64,000 nt of DNA from Streptomyces sp. NBC_01381 (GCF_026340305.1 NZ_JAPEPI010000001.1:930001-994000), one strand, 5' to 3'. Numbered from the stretch's first letter, positions 8,012 to 16,779 are shown. Notes: a model not told the origin generated them from the sequence alone. Program-made: numbers and translations.

Positions 8012-8898
8012 GCCACCGCGTCCCGCAGCGCGCCGACAAGACCCCGCAGCGCGGGACTGTCCGGCGCACCGCCGCGCACCGCCGCGTAGATCGAGCGGAT
8101 CGGCACCGGGTTGTGGACCGGGCGTACGACCACGCCGGAGTGGTGGGCGTCCAGGCCCAGTTGGGGGACGAGGCTGACGCCGAGACCGGCGGCGACGAAG
8201 CCCTGCGCCGTGGCGTAGTCGCCGCTCTCCACCACGAAGTCCGGGCTGTAGCCGGCCGCGCCGCAGGCTTCGAGGATCGGGTCGAGGCAGGGGCCCGGCG
8301 ATTCGCTGGCGACCCACGGCTCCTCGGCGAGGTCCGTCAGTTCGAGCAGCGGCTTGGCGGCCAGGCGGTGTCCCGCGGGCAGCACCGCGTGGTACCGGTC
8401 GTCCAGGAGATGGATGAACCGCACGCCGTCCACGTCGAGTTGGCCGCCGGGACGGACCACGAGCGCGATGTCGGCCTGCCGGCCTTGCACATCCGGCATC
8501 GGGTCGTCCGGGTCGGACAGCTTCAACTCGACCTTCACCCGCGGCTGTTCGCGCCGCAGCGCGGCGATCGCGGGCGCCACAAGGGCCGTGCCCGCCGTGG
8601 TGAAGTACCGCATCGAGACCCGCCCCGTCCGCCCGGCCCGCAGCTCGGCGAGGGCGGTCTCCGCCTCGGCGACGTGCTTGCCGATCGCCACCGCGTACTC
8701 GGTGAGCAGCCGCCCGGCGTCCGTCGGCCGCACCCCGCGTCCGGTCCGCTCCAGGAGGGCGATGCCCGCCTCCTTCTCCAGGGCGGCCATCTGCTGGCTG
8801 ACCGCGGAGGGCGTGTACCCGAGGTTCCGTGCGGCGGCGGTGACGGAGCCACTGGTGACCACCGCCCTGAGCACCTGCATGCGCCGGATATCAAGCAT
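7975..8898 (-). CDS. LysR family transcriptional regulator
   Basis: 307 aa from ATG 8898 (MLDIRRMQVLRAVVTSGSV). An N-terminal winged HTH at about 1-60 (SVTAAARNLGYTPSAVSQQM) is followed by a substrate-binding effector domain at about 88-300. It is divergent from the cupin gene (start 9023), with 124 bp between. In LysR systems the divergent gene is often the target, so the cupin gene is the first candidate; the inducer is unknown. Confidence 0.9.
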   Translation of the reverse strand: MLDIRRMQVLRAVVTSGSVTAAARNLGYTPSAVSQQMAALEKEAGIALLERTGRGVRPTDAGRLLTEYAVAIGKHVAEAETALAELRAGRTGRVSMRYFTTAGTALVAPAIAALRREQPRVKVELKLSDPDDPMPDVQGRQADIALVVRPGGQLDVDGVRFIHLLDDRYHAVLPAGHRLAAKPLLELTDLAEEPWVASESPGPCLDPILEACGAAGYSPDFVVESGDYATAQGFVAAGLGVSLVPQLGLDAHHSGVVVRPVHNPVPIRSIYAAVRGGAPDSPALRGLVGALRDAVAQLGDGAGAGAA

Positions 8899-9022
8899 GT
8901 AGCCCAGCTTAATCCTGCCCCGGAACGATTTCGTACAACTAACGAGATCGATGCCCCGGCGCTGGATAGGGTCGGCGCCGGGTGCCACACAACTGCCCGT
9001 GTCACGAACGAAGGAGCGGAAG

Positions 9023-9502
9023 ATGTCCTATCCGGAGCCGCGCTACCTCGGCGAAAAGGGCGAAGTCAACGCGGTGTTCAGGTCGGCCGACCAGGAGCCC
9101 GAACTGGTCGGCGCCGGCGGCAACCGCACGCACTACCTCGCGACGCACGCCTCGACCGGCGGCGAATTCGGCCTCTACAAGGTGGACTTGGGCCCCAGGT
9201 CCCCCGGCCCGAGCACCCACTTCCACAAGTCGATCTCGGAGTCCTTCTTCATCCTGTCCGGCCATGTGCAGCTCTACGACGGCGACCGCTGGGTCACCGC
9301 GGGAGCCGGCGACTTCCTCTATGTGCCGGTCGGCGGGCTGCACGCCTTCAAGAACGACAGCGACGACCCCGCCTCCATGATCATGCTCTTCTCGCCGGGC
9401 GCCCCGCGCGAGGAGTACTTCGAGAAGGTGGCGGAGATGGCCCAGAAGGGCGGCGAGGAATTCGGCGAGTTCCTCGTCAAGCACGACAGCTTCTTCGTCT
9501 AG
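9023..9502 (+). CDS. cupin domain protein
   Basis: 159 aa from ATG 9023 with ribosome site GAAGGAG. Cupin motif 1 is PGPSTHFHKSISESFFILSG (metal-ligand His-x-His and Glu) and motif 2 includes DFLYVPVGGLHAFKN. A single cupin barrel, probably a metal-dependent small-molecule enzyme or binding protein; the substrate cannot be inferred. Divergent from the LysR gene, which may regulate it. Confidence 0.85.
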   Translation: MSYPEPRYLGEKGEVNAVFRSADQEPELVGAGGNRTHYLATHASTGGEFGLYKVDLGPRSPGPSTHFHKSISESFFILSGHVQLYDGDRWVTAGAGDFLYVPVGGLHAFKNDSDDPASMIMLFSPGAPREEYFEKVAEMAQKGGEEFGEFLVKHDSFFV

Positions 9503-9708
9503 GTATTCGTCTGGGCAAGTGAGAGCCGTCTCGGAATGAGAGCCGCCCTGCCCGTCCTGGTGCGGCCCGCCCAAATTGCGGGCCCCGTCGGCCGGCGGGA
9601 TGCTGGAGAGGTCAGCTCTGCGGCTGACGGGGGGCGCCAGGACGCCGGCGCACGAGCTCGGGTGGGGCAGCGGTCCGCGTATCGGCGTATCGGCAAGGAG
9701 CGACCGTC

Positions 9709-11088
9709 ATGGACGGCACCACCCTCGACGACATGAGAAACGCTCTGCGCGGCCCGGTGATCGGCCCGCAGGACTCCGCGTACGACGACGCCCGCAAGAT
9801 CTACAACGCGATGATCGACAGGTATCCGGCCGCCATCGTGCGCTGCTCGGATGCGGCGGACGTGATGGCCGCCGTCGACTTCCTCCGCGAACGGGACCTG
9901 GAGCTCGCAGTCCGGGGCGGCGGCCACAGCGGCGCGGGGCTCTGCGAGGTCGACGACGCCGTCACCATCGACCTGTCGCCGATGCGCTGGGCCCGCGTCG
10001 ACCCCGTCGCGCGGACGGCCCGCGTCGGCGGCGGCAGCCAGCTCGGCGACCTGGACCACGCCGCGCACGCGTTCGGCCTCGCCACCCCCACCGGAATCAT
10101 GTCGACGACGGGCGTCGGCGGCCTCACCCTCGGCGGCGGCCACGGCCACCTCACCCGCAAGTACGGCCTGACGATCGACAACCTCATCGCCGCGGACGTC
10201 GTGCTCGCCGACGGCAGCTTCGTCGTCGCGAGCGAGTCGCAGCACCCCGACCTGTTCTGGGCCCTGCGCGGCGGCGGCGGGAACTTCGGCATCGTCACGT
10301 CGTTCCGCTTCCGCCTGCACCCGGTGGGCGACGTGGTCGTGGCGGTGACCCTGTGGCCGGCCGACCAGACCCGCGAGGTCCTGCGCTGGTACCGCGATTT
10401 CCTTCCCCAGGCGCCGGAGGACCTGAACGGCTTCTTCGCCGCACTCGCCGTCCCGCCCGCCCCGCCGTTCCCGGAGGAGATCCACGGCCACCGGATGTGC
10501 GGCGTCGTGTGGTGCTGGCTCGGCGACCCGGAGGACGCCGACGACGCCCTCGCCGCCGTGCACGAACCGGGAAAGCCGATCTTCCACTTCACGGCGCCGA
10601 TGCCGTACCCGGCGCTGCAGAGCATGTTCGACGAGCTGATCCCCACCGGCCTGCAGTGGTACTGGCGCGGCGACTTCTTCGACCGGATCACCGACGGCGC
10701 CGTCGACGTGCACGCCAAGTACGCCGAGAACCTCCCCACCGACCTGTCGACCATGCACCTCTATCCCGTCGACGGAGCCGCCGCCCGCGTCGACGAGGAG
10801 GACACCGCGTGGGCGTACCGCGACGCGGTCTGGTCCGGAATCATCGGCGGCGTCGACCCCGACCCGGCGAACGCGGAGACGATCAGACAGTGGTGCGTCG
10901 ACTACTGGGAAGAGCTGCACCCGCACTCGATGGGCGGCGCCTACGTGAACTTCATCGGCGACGGCGAGGGCCAGGACCGCGTGAAGGCCACCTACCGCGA
11001 CCACTACGCCCGCCTCACGGGCATCAAGAACGCCTACGACCCGGCCAACTTCTTCCACGCCAACCAGAACATCGAGCCGGACCGGTGA
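9709..11088 (+). CDS. FAD-binding (BBE-type) oxidoreductase
   Basis: 459 aa from ATG 9709. The PCMH-type FAD-binding domain is at about 35-205, with RGGGHSGAG (the His that carries covalent FAD in this family) and PTGIMSTTGVGGLTLGGGHG. The position of the second (cysteinyl) FAD attachment site of bicovalent members is not a Cys here, so attachment is probably single. The C-terminal berberine-bridge-like segment contains YDPANFFHANQNI. No signal peptide, so cytoplasmic. Substrate unknown; related enzymes oxidise sugars or secondary metabolites. Confidence 0.88.
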   Translation: MDGTTLDDMRNALRGPVIGPQDSAYDDARKIYNAMIDRYPAAIVRCSDAADVMAAVDFLRERDLELAVRGGGHSGAGLCEVDDAVTIDLSPMRWARVDPVARTARVGGGSQLGDLDHAAHAFGLATPTGIMSTTGVGGLTLGGGHGHLTRKYGLTIDNLIAADVVLADGSFVVASESQHPDLFWALRGGGGNFGIVTSFRFRLHPVGDVVVAVTLWPADQTREVLRWYRDFLPQAPEDLNGFFAALAVPPAPPFPEEIHGHRMCGVVWCWLGDPEDADDALAAVHEPGKPIFHFTAPMPYPALQSMFDELIPTGLQWYWRGDFFDRITDGAVDVHAKYAENLPTDLSTMHLYPVDGAAARVDEEDTAWAYRDAVWSGIIGGVDPDPANAETIRQWCVDYWEELHPHSMGGAYVNFIGDGEGQDRVKATYRDHYARLTGIKNAYDPANFFHANQNIEPDR

Positions 11089-11372
11089 CGAGCCTGACGC
11101 CCGAGGACTGCGCGGTCGTCATCGGGCGCCCGGCAGCAACCATTCGCCAAGCGCTCATCACCTCGACTCCCGTACACGGGAGTTGGCGACCAGGAAGAGC
11201 GACAAGCGGTGGAGTCGCTCACACGGGCTGCCAACGCTGCCAACGATGAATTCGGACCCGAAGGACGCACGATGCGGACATGAACCGCCGGCTCACGCCT
11301 GCGCTGCCTCACGGAGCGAGGCGATGGTCTGGTCCCCGGCACGCCGGAGCGCACCGGGAGGGTGACGCTCCG
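11089..11372. other. intergenic stretch with a possible gene-end remnant
   Basis: No complete gene. On the minus strand a short readable tail, PPGALRRAGDQTIASLREA, ends at a TGA at 11293-11295 just downstream of the condensation-domain gene. It looks like the end of a lost gene, but it is too short to identify. A short inverted repeat (ACTCCCGTACACGGGAGT) is at about 11167-11184. Confidence 0.3.
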
Positions 11373-12800
11373 TCAGACCATGTCGTGCACCGCGTGTGAT
11401 GCCGGTTCACGGTGAGCGCGTTGCTCGCGGACCACTGTGAGGATGACGTCCCGCAACCGCTCGAAGTACAGCCGCATGTTCTTGTAGGCGGCGTCGGTTT
11501 CGGGGTAGCGACAGGCGAACCACAGGCCTTCTTGGAGTCGGTTGAGCCAGACGCACACCTGGTCGCCGTAGGACACCCTGATGAGTCCGTAAGCCGTCAG
11601 CTCGTCCCAGCGCTCCGACCCGGGGATGCCTCGCGCGTCGACGTACGAGACGATCGAGTACAGGTCGGGCGAGGTCGGGCGGAAGTCCGAGCCGAGCAGG
11701 CGCAGTACTCGGGCGAGAGGCATACGTGCCAGCGACCTGTTGGCCCGCAGCTCGGCACGCACGGCTGTCAGGGCAGCGGGGAAATCGAGTGCCTGGTCCA
11801 TGGGGATCTCGATCGGCGCGCCACCGACGTACCAGCCCACGGAGTCGCACCACGTCGACTTCACCCGGGTGTGGAACGGCATGACGGCGCGGTAGACGGG
11901 CTGTCCGCCGATCTCGTGGACGATGAGGCTGGTGGCGGCCAGGATGCCGACGAGGCTGCCACCGAAGGGTCGGCAGTACTCCTCGAACTCCGCGGCGGTG
12001 TCCGCGTCGACGAGCATCTCGCGCATGAGCTTCTGCGTGGGCAGGGGCCCGCCGGGCTTCAGACCGAGTTCGACGGGGAAGTTGGGCAGCTTCCCGTCGC
12101 ACCGCCGGATGAACTCCCGCCAGCGGCCGACGATCGCGTGAGTGTCGTCGATCCGGTCCGCTTCCGCCCGCTCGATCTCGCAGAAGTCGACGTAACTGCC
12201 GACGGGCGGCTCCTGCACGGGGCGGCCCTCGACGGCTGCCGCGTAGAGCTCGTGGATGTCGGCGGGGAGGCGTTGGATGGAGTAGGCATCGACGTTGCTG
12301 TGGTCGAAGGCCATGTACACGCTGGCGCCGTCGTCCCTGATGACCGCCGTGTAGAGGAAGTTGGGCCAGCTCAGCGCGTTCGCGGCGGCGTCGAAACGGT
12401 CCTGCAGGTGCTGGACGAGCTGCTCCGCGTCGGGGAAGTCGCCGACCACCTCGCGGTGGAGTGACACGGCCTCGGTGTCGAGCGTGAACCGGCGCATCTC
12501 GTCGCCGTCCCAGCGGAAGCCGCTGCGCAGCGTCTCGTGCCGGAGCGTCCAGCCGCGCAGCGCGTCCTGCAGTGCGTCGAGGTCGACCCTGCCCGGGATA
12601 TCGAATGCCGTACCGAGCCAGGTCGGCACGAACAGGCCGTCCTCCCGCACGGATCGGGCGGTCCTGATGTGCGACTCCTGGACGTACGCCGGCGGCCGGG
12701 GGTCCTCCGGAAGGCCCGCCGCCGCCGTGACGGTCGCCGGACTGAGCGCCCACTCGACAAGCCGTCCGGGCCGGACCTCACAACGCTGGATGTCGGTCAT
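11373..12800 (-). CDS. stand-alone condensation-domain (PapA/NRPS C-like) protein
   Basis: 475 aa from ATG 12800 (MTDIQRCEVRPG). Shows the condensation-domain signatures of NRPS C domains and polyketide-associated acyltransferases: RHETLRSGF at 87-95 (motif C2) and DHSNVDAYS around 166-174. That keeps the catalytic His (H167) and structural Asp (D171) of HHxxxDG, with the first His replaced by Asp and Gly by Ala. No adenylation or carrier domain is fused or encoded nearby, so it probably transfers an acyl group to a free acceptor. It is bordered upstream by degenerate transposon fragments. Confidence 0.75.
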   Translation of the reverse strand: MTDIQRCEVRPGRLVEWALSPATVTAAAGLPEDPRPPAYVQESHIRTARSVREDGLFVPTWLGTAFDIPGRVDLDALQDALRGWTLRHETLRSGFRWDGDEMRRFTLDTEAVSLHREVVGDFPDAEQLVQHLQDRFDAAANALSWPNFLYTAVIRDDGASVYMAFDHSNVDAYSIQRLPADIHELYAAAVEGRPVQEPPVGSYVDFCEIERAEADRIDDTHAIVGRWREFIRRCDGKLPNFPVELGLKPGGPLPTQKLMREMLVDADTAAEFEEYCRPFGGSLVGILAATSLIVHEIGGQPVYRAVMPFHTRVKSTWCDSVGWYVGGAPIEIPMDQALDFPAALTAVRAELRANRSLARMPLARVLRLLGSDFRPTSPDLYSIVSYVDARGIPGSERWDELTAYGLIRVSYGDQVCVWLNRLQEGLWFACRYPETDAAYKNMRLYFERLRDVILTVVREQRAHREPASHAVHDMV

Positions 12801-12981
12801 TCGCACGGGCGTCTCCGTTCGCAGTTGGAGCCCTGATCGGGTGGACCCGATCAAGGGAATGCCGTGAATGCGAACAGAGTCTCCTGGAACATGATGTTTT
12901 CCCACCTTTGAGTGGATTAAGTGATCGGCGGGTGTGAGCCAATTGGGCTGCCTGGCAACCGGTGGGGTCGACCCAGGCGTT

Positions 12982-13129
12982 TCAGCCCACGAGCCGGTCG
13001 CGCTTGAGGGCGCGCAGTTCCTTCTGGCCCAGGCCGAGGGCCTACTTCTCGTACGCGGTGAGGGAGCCGTTCTTCGAATGGAACTCGTTGAACCCGGAGT
13101 TGAGGCACTCGGGGGGTGCCCCTACGGGT
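12982..13129 (-). pseudogene. degenerate gene fragment, unknown parent
   Basis: A minus-strand frame with nearly all codons ending in G or C reads PECLNSGFNEFHSKNGSLTA, then YEK, an in-frame TAG, then ALGLGQKELRALKRDRLVG and TGA at 12982-12984. The codon bias shows it was coding, and the TAG shows it is dead. The parent family was not recognised. It lies between the condensation-domain gene and the IS110 remnant. Confidence 0.45.
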
Positions 13130-13440
13130 TTGGTCAAGCTGTTGGGGCGGGTTGCGGGTCGTAGCTTCGCCGGCCAGGTCGTCGTCGAAGCCGACGATTC
13201 GCCGCATGGTCAGGCCGGCAGATAGGCGACCGGGTAGCCCAAGTCCCGGGCCACCGCCAGCGGCAGAGCACCGATCGAGGCCGGTTGGTCCACGACTGCC
13301 ATCACGGTCTGGTGCTTGGCCTGCAGCTTGCCGAAGGCTTTCTTCCCGGCCGGAGTGATGGCGGTGGCGTGGTGTTCACCCTTGCCCACGTCCAGCCCGA
13401 GGAAAGCGCCGATGTCGCCGATGTCGCTGACGTCGATCAC
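13130..13440 (-). pseudogene. IS110-family transposase remnant with internal deletions
   Basis: Reads from a GTG at 13440 (VIDVSDIGDIGAFLGLDVGK) with the first catalytic Asp of the DEDD motif. It then jumps to LQAKHQTVMAVVDQPASIGA (second acidic residue) with part of the usual linker missing. The frame stops at 13210 after VAYLPA. One frame over, LTMRRIVGFDDDLAGEAT continues, joining two segments that are normally about 60 residues apart. At least two deletions and a frameshift, so non-functional. The family call rests on these motifs. No terminal repeats were identified. Confidence 0.7.
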
Positions 13441-13663
13441 GTGCGTCCTCCGGTCATCCTCACCCGGCCGTCCCACAGCATCGATCGCCACATCCACATG
13501 ACGAAAATCCTCCCGACCTTCAGCGTCCCCGTATGCACCCAAGTCCGCGCTTGGACACGGGACATGCGCCAGCTTGGAATCCCCCGGATAACTACTGCTA
13601 GTGTTCGCCCGGTCACGGTAGGCAATCAGCCTCAACGTACAGGCAATGAAGGACCGAGGTTCC

Positions 13664-13918
13664 ATGGGTAAGTTTCAGCAGGCAGCCATGATCGCAGCGG
13701 TAGCGGCCGGCGGTCTGTCCGCCATCGGCGTCGCCGCCGGTACCGCCTACGCCGACGGCAATGCGAAGGCGTCCGACCTCTACCGCCCCTACCAGGAGTG
13801 CAGTCCGCAGACGGGGGGCGAGGCCAACGTCCCGCTCGCCGTGCTCGGTCTCGCCGAGACCTTCGACACCACCTGCGGCCAGTACAACAACGCCTTCACC
13901 ACTCGGCTCTCTGACTGA
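13664..13918 (+). CDS. small secreted protein, family 1 (RPYQECSP type)
   Basis: 84 aa from ATG 13664 (MGKFQQAAMIAAVAAGG). Signal peptide about 1-30 with cleavage after AYA. The mature part is about 55 residues with two cysteines: YRPYQECSPQ, then ANVPLAVLGLAETFDTTCGQ. The same domain forms the C-terminus of the 17370-17867 product. Exported, probably with one disulfide. Function unknown. First gene of the cluster of small secreted proteins at 13.6-19.4 kb; the upstream 200 bp is transposon debris. Confidence 0.75.
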   Translation: MGKFQQAAMIAAVAAGGLSAIGVAAGTAYADGNAKASDLYRPYQECSPQTGGEANVPLAVLGLAETFDTTCGQYNNAFTTRLSD

Positions 13919-14212
13919 GGTCGGCGGCGTAATCGTGCACGACGCTCCGCGCGAGCGGGGTCGCCCCTGAAGGGGCGCGTCGCACGGCGGACGTCGCGGA
14001 AGTCGCCCTCTGCAGCATCGCGTTCCTCGGCGCCGGTACCTCCCGCACTGACGGAGGTACAGGCGGCGACTATCGGCTCGGCGCGAAATGGACCCGAACG
14101 TCCCGGACATGGGTCGGACGCCGGAGCCCGCCCCTCCGATATCCCCAGGGCCCGGCGCGGCCGGTTGGCCGCGCGGGGCGCCCGGGGTACCCCCCACAAA
14201 GGAAACGCATAA
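13919..14212. other. intergenic region, no gene seen
   Basis: No frame with coding character was seen. It presumably holds the promoter for the family 2 gene at 14213, whose ribosome site is the GAAACG/AAAGGAAA stretch at about 14199-14208. Confidence 0.4.
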
Positions 14213-14578
14213 ATGTTCAGCACGAAGCAGATCGCGGCCGCCTCGGGGCTACTTGGCAGCCTCGTCGTGACCTTTACCAGCGGCGCCCAGGCGTCTGCCG
14301 CGGGCGCCTGCCCTGTCGACAGTCAGGGCAACACCACCTGCGTCCAACGGACCATCGTGTCGCCCGAGGGTGAACGGTTCGTCATCCGCTCGGACAAGTG
14401 CACGCCGGTGCAGCCCTTGACGTTGCCCGTCGTCGGCCTTCTGAGCGGTGGGCAGACGCGGCTCGGGCCCGAGGTGACCTGTAACCCCAACTCGCCCAAC
14501 ACGACGCCGGCACCCGTCAACTCGGCACCCGAAAACAGTGACGAGGTTCCGGTGGGACTGGTGCGCCTGCTGGGCTGA
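14213..14578 (+). CDS. small secreted protein, family 2 (MFS-KIAA type)
   Basis: 121 aa from ATG 14213, preceded by AAAGGAAACGCATAA. Signal peptide about 1-30 (SGLLGSLVVTFTSGAQASAA). Four cysteines in the mature part: CPVDSQGNTTC, SDKC and VTCN. These match in order and spacing those of the paralogue at 15706 (CKTNVAKGETIC, QEC, LECSN). Middle segment GERFVIRSDKC matches GRFVVRQTQEC of the paralogue. Thr/Pro/Asn-rich tail. Secreted, two disulfides likely; function unknown. Followed by a strong hairpin at 14618-14665. Confidence 0.75.
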   Translation: MFSTKQIAAASGLLGSLVVTFTSGAQASAAGACPVDSQGNTTCVQRTIVSPEGERFVIRSDKCTPVQPLTLPVVGLLSGGQTRLGPEVTCNPNSPNTTPAPVNSAPENSDEVPVGLVRLLG

Positions 14579-14951
14579 GCCCCGGGCGGAACCTTCTGGC
14601 GCCTTCCTCACCTTTCAAGCAGCGGATGGCCGGACCGGGGTAACCGGGGCCGGTCATCCGCTGCTTCTGCGTCCGCGCGTCGGCGGGCAAACGGGTGACT
14701 GTCCCTCACCTCCCGTGACTCGACCCCGAGGCAGTGTCGTTTCAAGGGAGAGCGGTGAGCCCACGACCAGCAGCCTTACCAGCCGCCTCATCCCCCTTCG
14801 AGTCCGCGGCCGGGCGGACGGAGGGGTGCCTCGCAATAGGCCGACACGCACAAAAAGGACCCAAGATCCCAGATGGCTACGATGCGTGTGTATATGCTCA
14901 CATTAAGTAGTCAAGCCAGGGCGTCACGCCCAGCTAAGAAAGGGTCAAACT
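14579..14951. other. intergenic region after family 2 gene
   Basis: Contains the hairpin at 14618-14665 and otherwise no frame with coding character. The last 80 bp before the next gene are relatively A/T-rich (GTGTATATGCTCACATTAAG) and probably carry its promoter. Confidence 0.4.
14618..14665 (+). terminator. intrinsic terminator hairpin
   Basis: AGCAGCGGATGGCCGG pairs with CCGGTCATCCGCTGCT across a short loop, ending 87 bp after the family 2 stop codon, followed by T-rich TCTGCGT. Confidence 0.7.
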
Positions 14952-15197
14952 ATGCGCAAGTTTCAGCGGGCCGCGGTTGTAGCCGCAGCGGTCGCAGGGC
15001 TCTCCACCCTCGGCGCCGGCATCAGCTTCGCTCACGGCGGCGACGACGGTGGGATCACCGCGATTGCTTCCTCGCAAGCCAACGCCGTGGCCAACTGGGG
15101 CGGCCCGCAGGGTCACCCGCACGGTGGCCCCCAGGCGGCTCCGTGGTTCGCGCCGCAGAACGGTGTCAGCTACACGCCGCAGGGTCACCACGGGTAA
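14952..15197 (+). CDS. small secreted Gly/His/Pro-rich protein
   Basis: 81 aa from ATG 14952, with ribosome site AGAAAGGG. Signal peptide about 1-27 (MRKFQRAAVVAAAVAGLSTL, cleavage after SFA). The mature part is short, cysteine-free and rich in Gly, His, Pro, Gln and Trp (GGPQGHPHGGPQAAPWFAPQ). Its first 16 residues are almost the same as those of the truncated reading frame at 15216 and resemble the start of the 13664, 17370 and 18367 products. Function unknown. Confidence 0.65.
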   Translation: MRKFQRAAVVAAAVAGLSTLGAGISFAHGGDDGGITAIASSQANAVANWGGPQGHPHGGPQAAPWFAPQNGVSYTPQGHHG

Positions 15198-15215
15198 AGA
15201 AGCGCCGAGGGCCCG

Positions 15216-15590
15216 ATGCGCAAGTTTCAGCGGGCTGCGGTCGTAGCCGAAGCGGTAGCGGGGCGAGTGGCTCCGTACCCCACGCCACAGTGGGCCCCAT
15301 AAGCCGTTTCGCAGGTTCCGCGCCGCAGCCCGCACGCTGGTCGGCCCAGCAATCAGTCGCCTTGCGGACCATCGCGTCGCGCATCGCCTCGGAGCGCCAC
15401 AACAGGCGCATCGACGTCTGCCAGAACACGGTAGGCACCGTACGCAAGTCGCACGATCTGAATGTCCATGTCCTGGATCAGCTCGGGCGGCTCAACGGTG
15501 TGCTGGACAACACCCTCAACAGCAAGGCAGCCCGGGCGCAGCAACCCCACGAGGGTGCGCGCCCGGGCTGCATCAAATGCCGTCGCCGGA
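15216..15590 (+). pseudogene. decayed copy of a family 3 secreted protein
   Basis: A second MRKFQRAAVVAEAVAG start at 15216 stops after 28 codons at 15300-15302. Further on, in another frame (about 15440-15580), the sequence reads RKSHDLNVHVLDQLGRLNGV, then LDNTLNSKAARAQQ. This is the family 3 core (CxSHDxNxDVLGxVGxLNG) with the first Cys changed to Arg and the Gly-rich C-terminus lost. Frameshifted and without a proper stop. It sits exactly where the order of its neighbours would place a family 3 gene. Confidence 0.65.
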
Positions 15591-15705
15591 CGCAGCTGAA
15601 GACGCGTCAGGCGCTGGATCCCGTTAGTCGGAAGTTTTCCACGGCTCGGGCGCACGCCGATCAACGGCCCTGGCGCCCGGGCCTCGATTGTAAGGAGCGC
15701 AGCAC

Positions 15706-16056
15706 ATGTTCAGTCGGCAGAAGATCGCAGCCGTCTCGGGGCTCCTCGGAAGTCTCGCCGTAATCTGCGTCGGCGCCGAGCAGGCGTACGCCCATGAACG
15801 CCCAGGCGACTGCAAGACCAACGTCGCCAAGGGCGAAACCATCTGCATTCGCAAGAGCGAGACCGTCCACACCGACAAGCACGGCAGGTTTGTCGTCAGG
15901 CAGACGCAGGAATGCGAGACGGTCAGCCAGCCGCCCTATCCGTTGCCCAACGACAACGCGCTGAGCAAAGGATCCAAGCACGTCGGGCCGATTCTGGAAT
16001 GCTCCAACAAGGCGCCCCTGCCCAAGGGTTTCAAGCGACCTCACTTCACGTTCTGA
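15706..16056 (+). CDS. small secreted protein, family 2 (MFS-KIAA type)
   Basis: 116 aa from ATG 15706 with ribosome site AAGGAG. Signal peptide about 1-29 (MFSRQKIAAVSGLLGSLAVI, cleavage after AYA). Four cysteines (CKTNVAKGETIC, QTQEC, ILECSN) in the pattern of the 14213 product. The mature part is basic and hydrophilic, ending PLPKGFKRPHFTF. Exported, probably two disulfides; function unknown. Followed by a hairpin terminator at 16070-16105. Confidence 0.75.
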   Translation: MFSRQKIAAVSGLLGSLAVICVGAEQAYAHERPGDCKTNVAKGETICIRKSETVHTDKHGRFVVRQTQECETVSQPPYPLPNDNALSKGSKHVGPILECSNKAPLPKGFKRPHFTF

Positions 16057-16069
16057 GGCGCAATCGGCG

Positions 16070-16105
16070 AATGTCGGGCCGGGATCCGCTCCCGGTCCGA
16101 CATTT
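16070..16105 (+). terminator. intrinsic terminator
   Basis: AATGTCGGGCCGGGA pairs with TCCCGGTCCGACATT, followed by a TTT run, 14 bp after the family 2 stop at 16056. Confidence 0.75.
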
Positions 16106-16173
16106 TGGATTTCCGGGATGACGTTCGACCGGAACCATCCCGTTCCTCGGCGATATGGGCCAGGGATTCCCGG

Positions 16174-16219
16174 CGATATAAAAACCTCGGTGCCACGGCC
16201 CGTGGCCGCGGCACCGAGG
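16174..16219 (-). terminator. intrinsic terminator for the family 3 gene
   Basis: Read on the minus strand, CCTCGGTGCCGCGG pairs with the complementary arm ending CACCGAGG and runs into a TTTTTAT tract, just after the stop at 16231. Confidence 0.8.
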
Positions 16220-16230
16220 AAGCTTCCGAC

Positions 16231-16530
16231 TTACTTGCCTACGCTGTTGTCGCAGCCCATGCTCGAGCCCAGAGAGGTCTCCTGCGCGCCCGAGTTGCCC
16301 TCGCCGTTCAGCAGGTTGCCGCCCAGGCCGTTGAGGATGCCGACCTGACCGAGGACGTCGATGTTCTGGTCGTGCGACCTGCAGGTGGTGCTCTGATTGA
16401 TCTTGAGGTCATTGCCGTGCTTGCCCGAGCCCAGGCCGCCCCCGCCATCGGCGTGGGCGGTGCCGACACTCAGGAGTCCGACGCTGCTGAGGGCAGCGAC
16501 CAGGACGGCGGCCTTGCGGAGCTTGTGCAT
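16231..16530 (-). CDS. small secreted protein, family 3 (CxSHDxN type)
   Basis: 99 aa from ATG 16530, preceded by CGGAGATGAC. Signal peptide about 1-27 (MHKLRKAAVLVAALSSVGLL, cleavage after AHA). Gly-rich start, then TTCRSHDQNIDVLGQVGILN, GLGGNLLNGEGNSGAQETSL and GSSMGCDN. Two cysteines, one before SHD and one near the end, probably form a disulfide that closes the domain. Closely related to the products at 16857 and 19161. Function unknown; no membrane anchor. Confidence 0.8.
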   Translation of the reverse strand: MHKLRKAAVLVAALSSVGLLSVGTAHADGGGGLGSGKHGNDLKINQSTTCRSHDQNIDVLGQVGILNGLGGNLLNGEGNSGAQETSLGSSMGCDNSVGK

Positions 16531-16779
16531 GTCATCTCCGGTGAAGTGAGGTGAGTGCGATCTGCGATAGATCGACTTCGTTCAATTACGGAGACTAATA
16601 AGAAATATCCCCACACCATCGTGCGGCGCGCCGAATTCGGGGAATCCTCACCACCTTGGCCGATGGTCGGGAAATACCGTGCCCCGTGAGTGAATCGCGT
16701 CATTGGCACCAGGCCCCGTCGGCTCGGCCGCCGCCAACAATGCCGACCTGCTTGTCATTTCGACACAGGCACAGAAGAA

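Noticed and set aside
12934..13164. Plus-strand frame starting MSQLGCLATGGVDPGV
   Set aside because: It is the complement of a minus-strand fragment with stronger GC3 bias and does not resemble a known protein.
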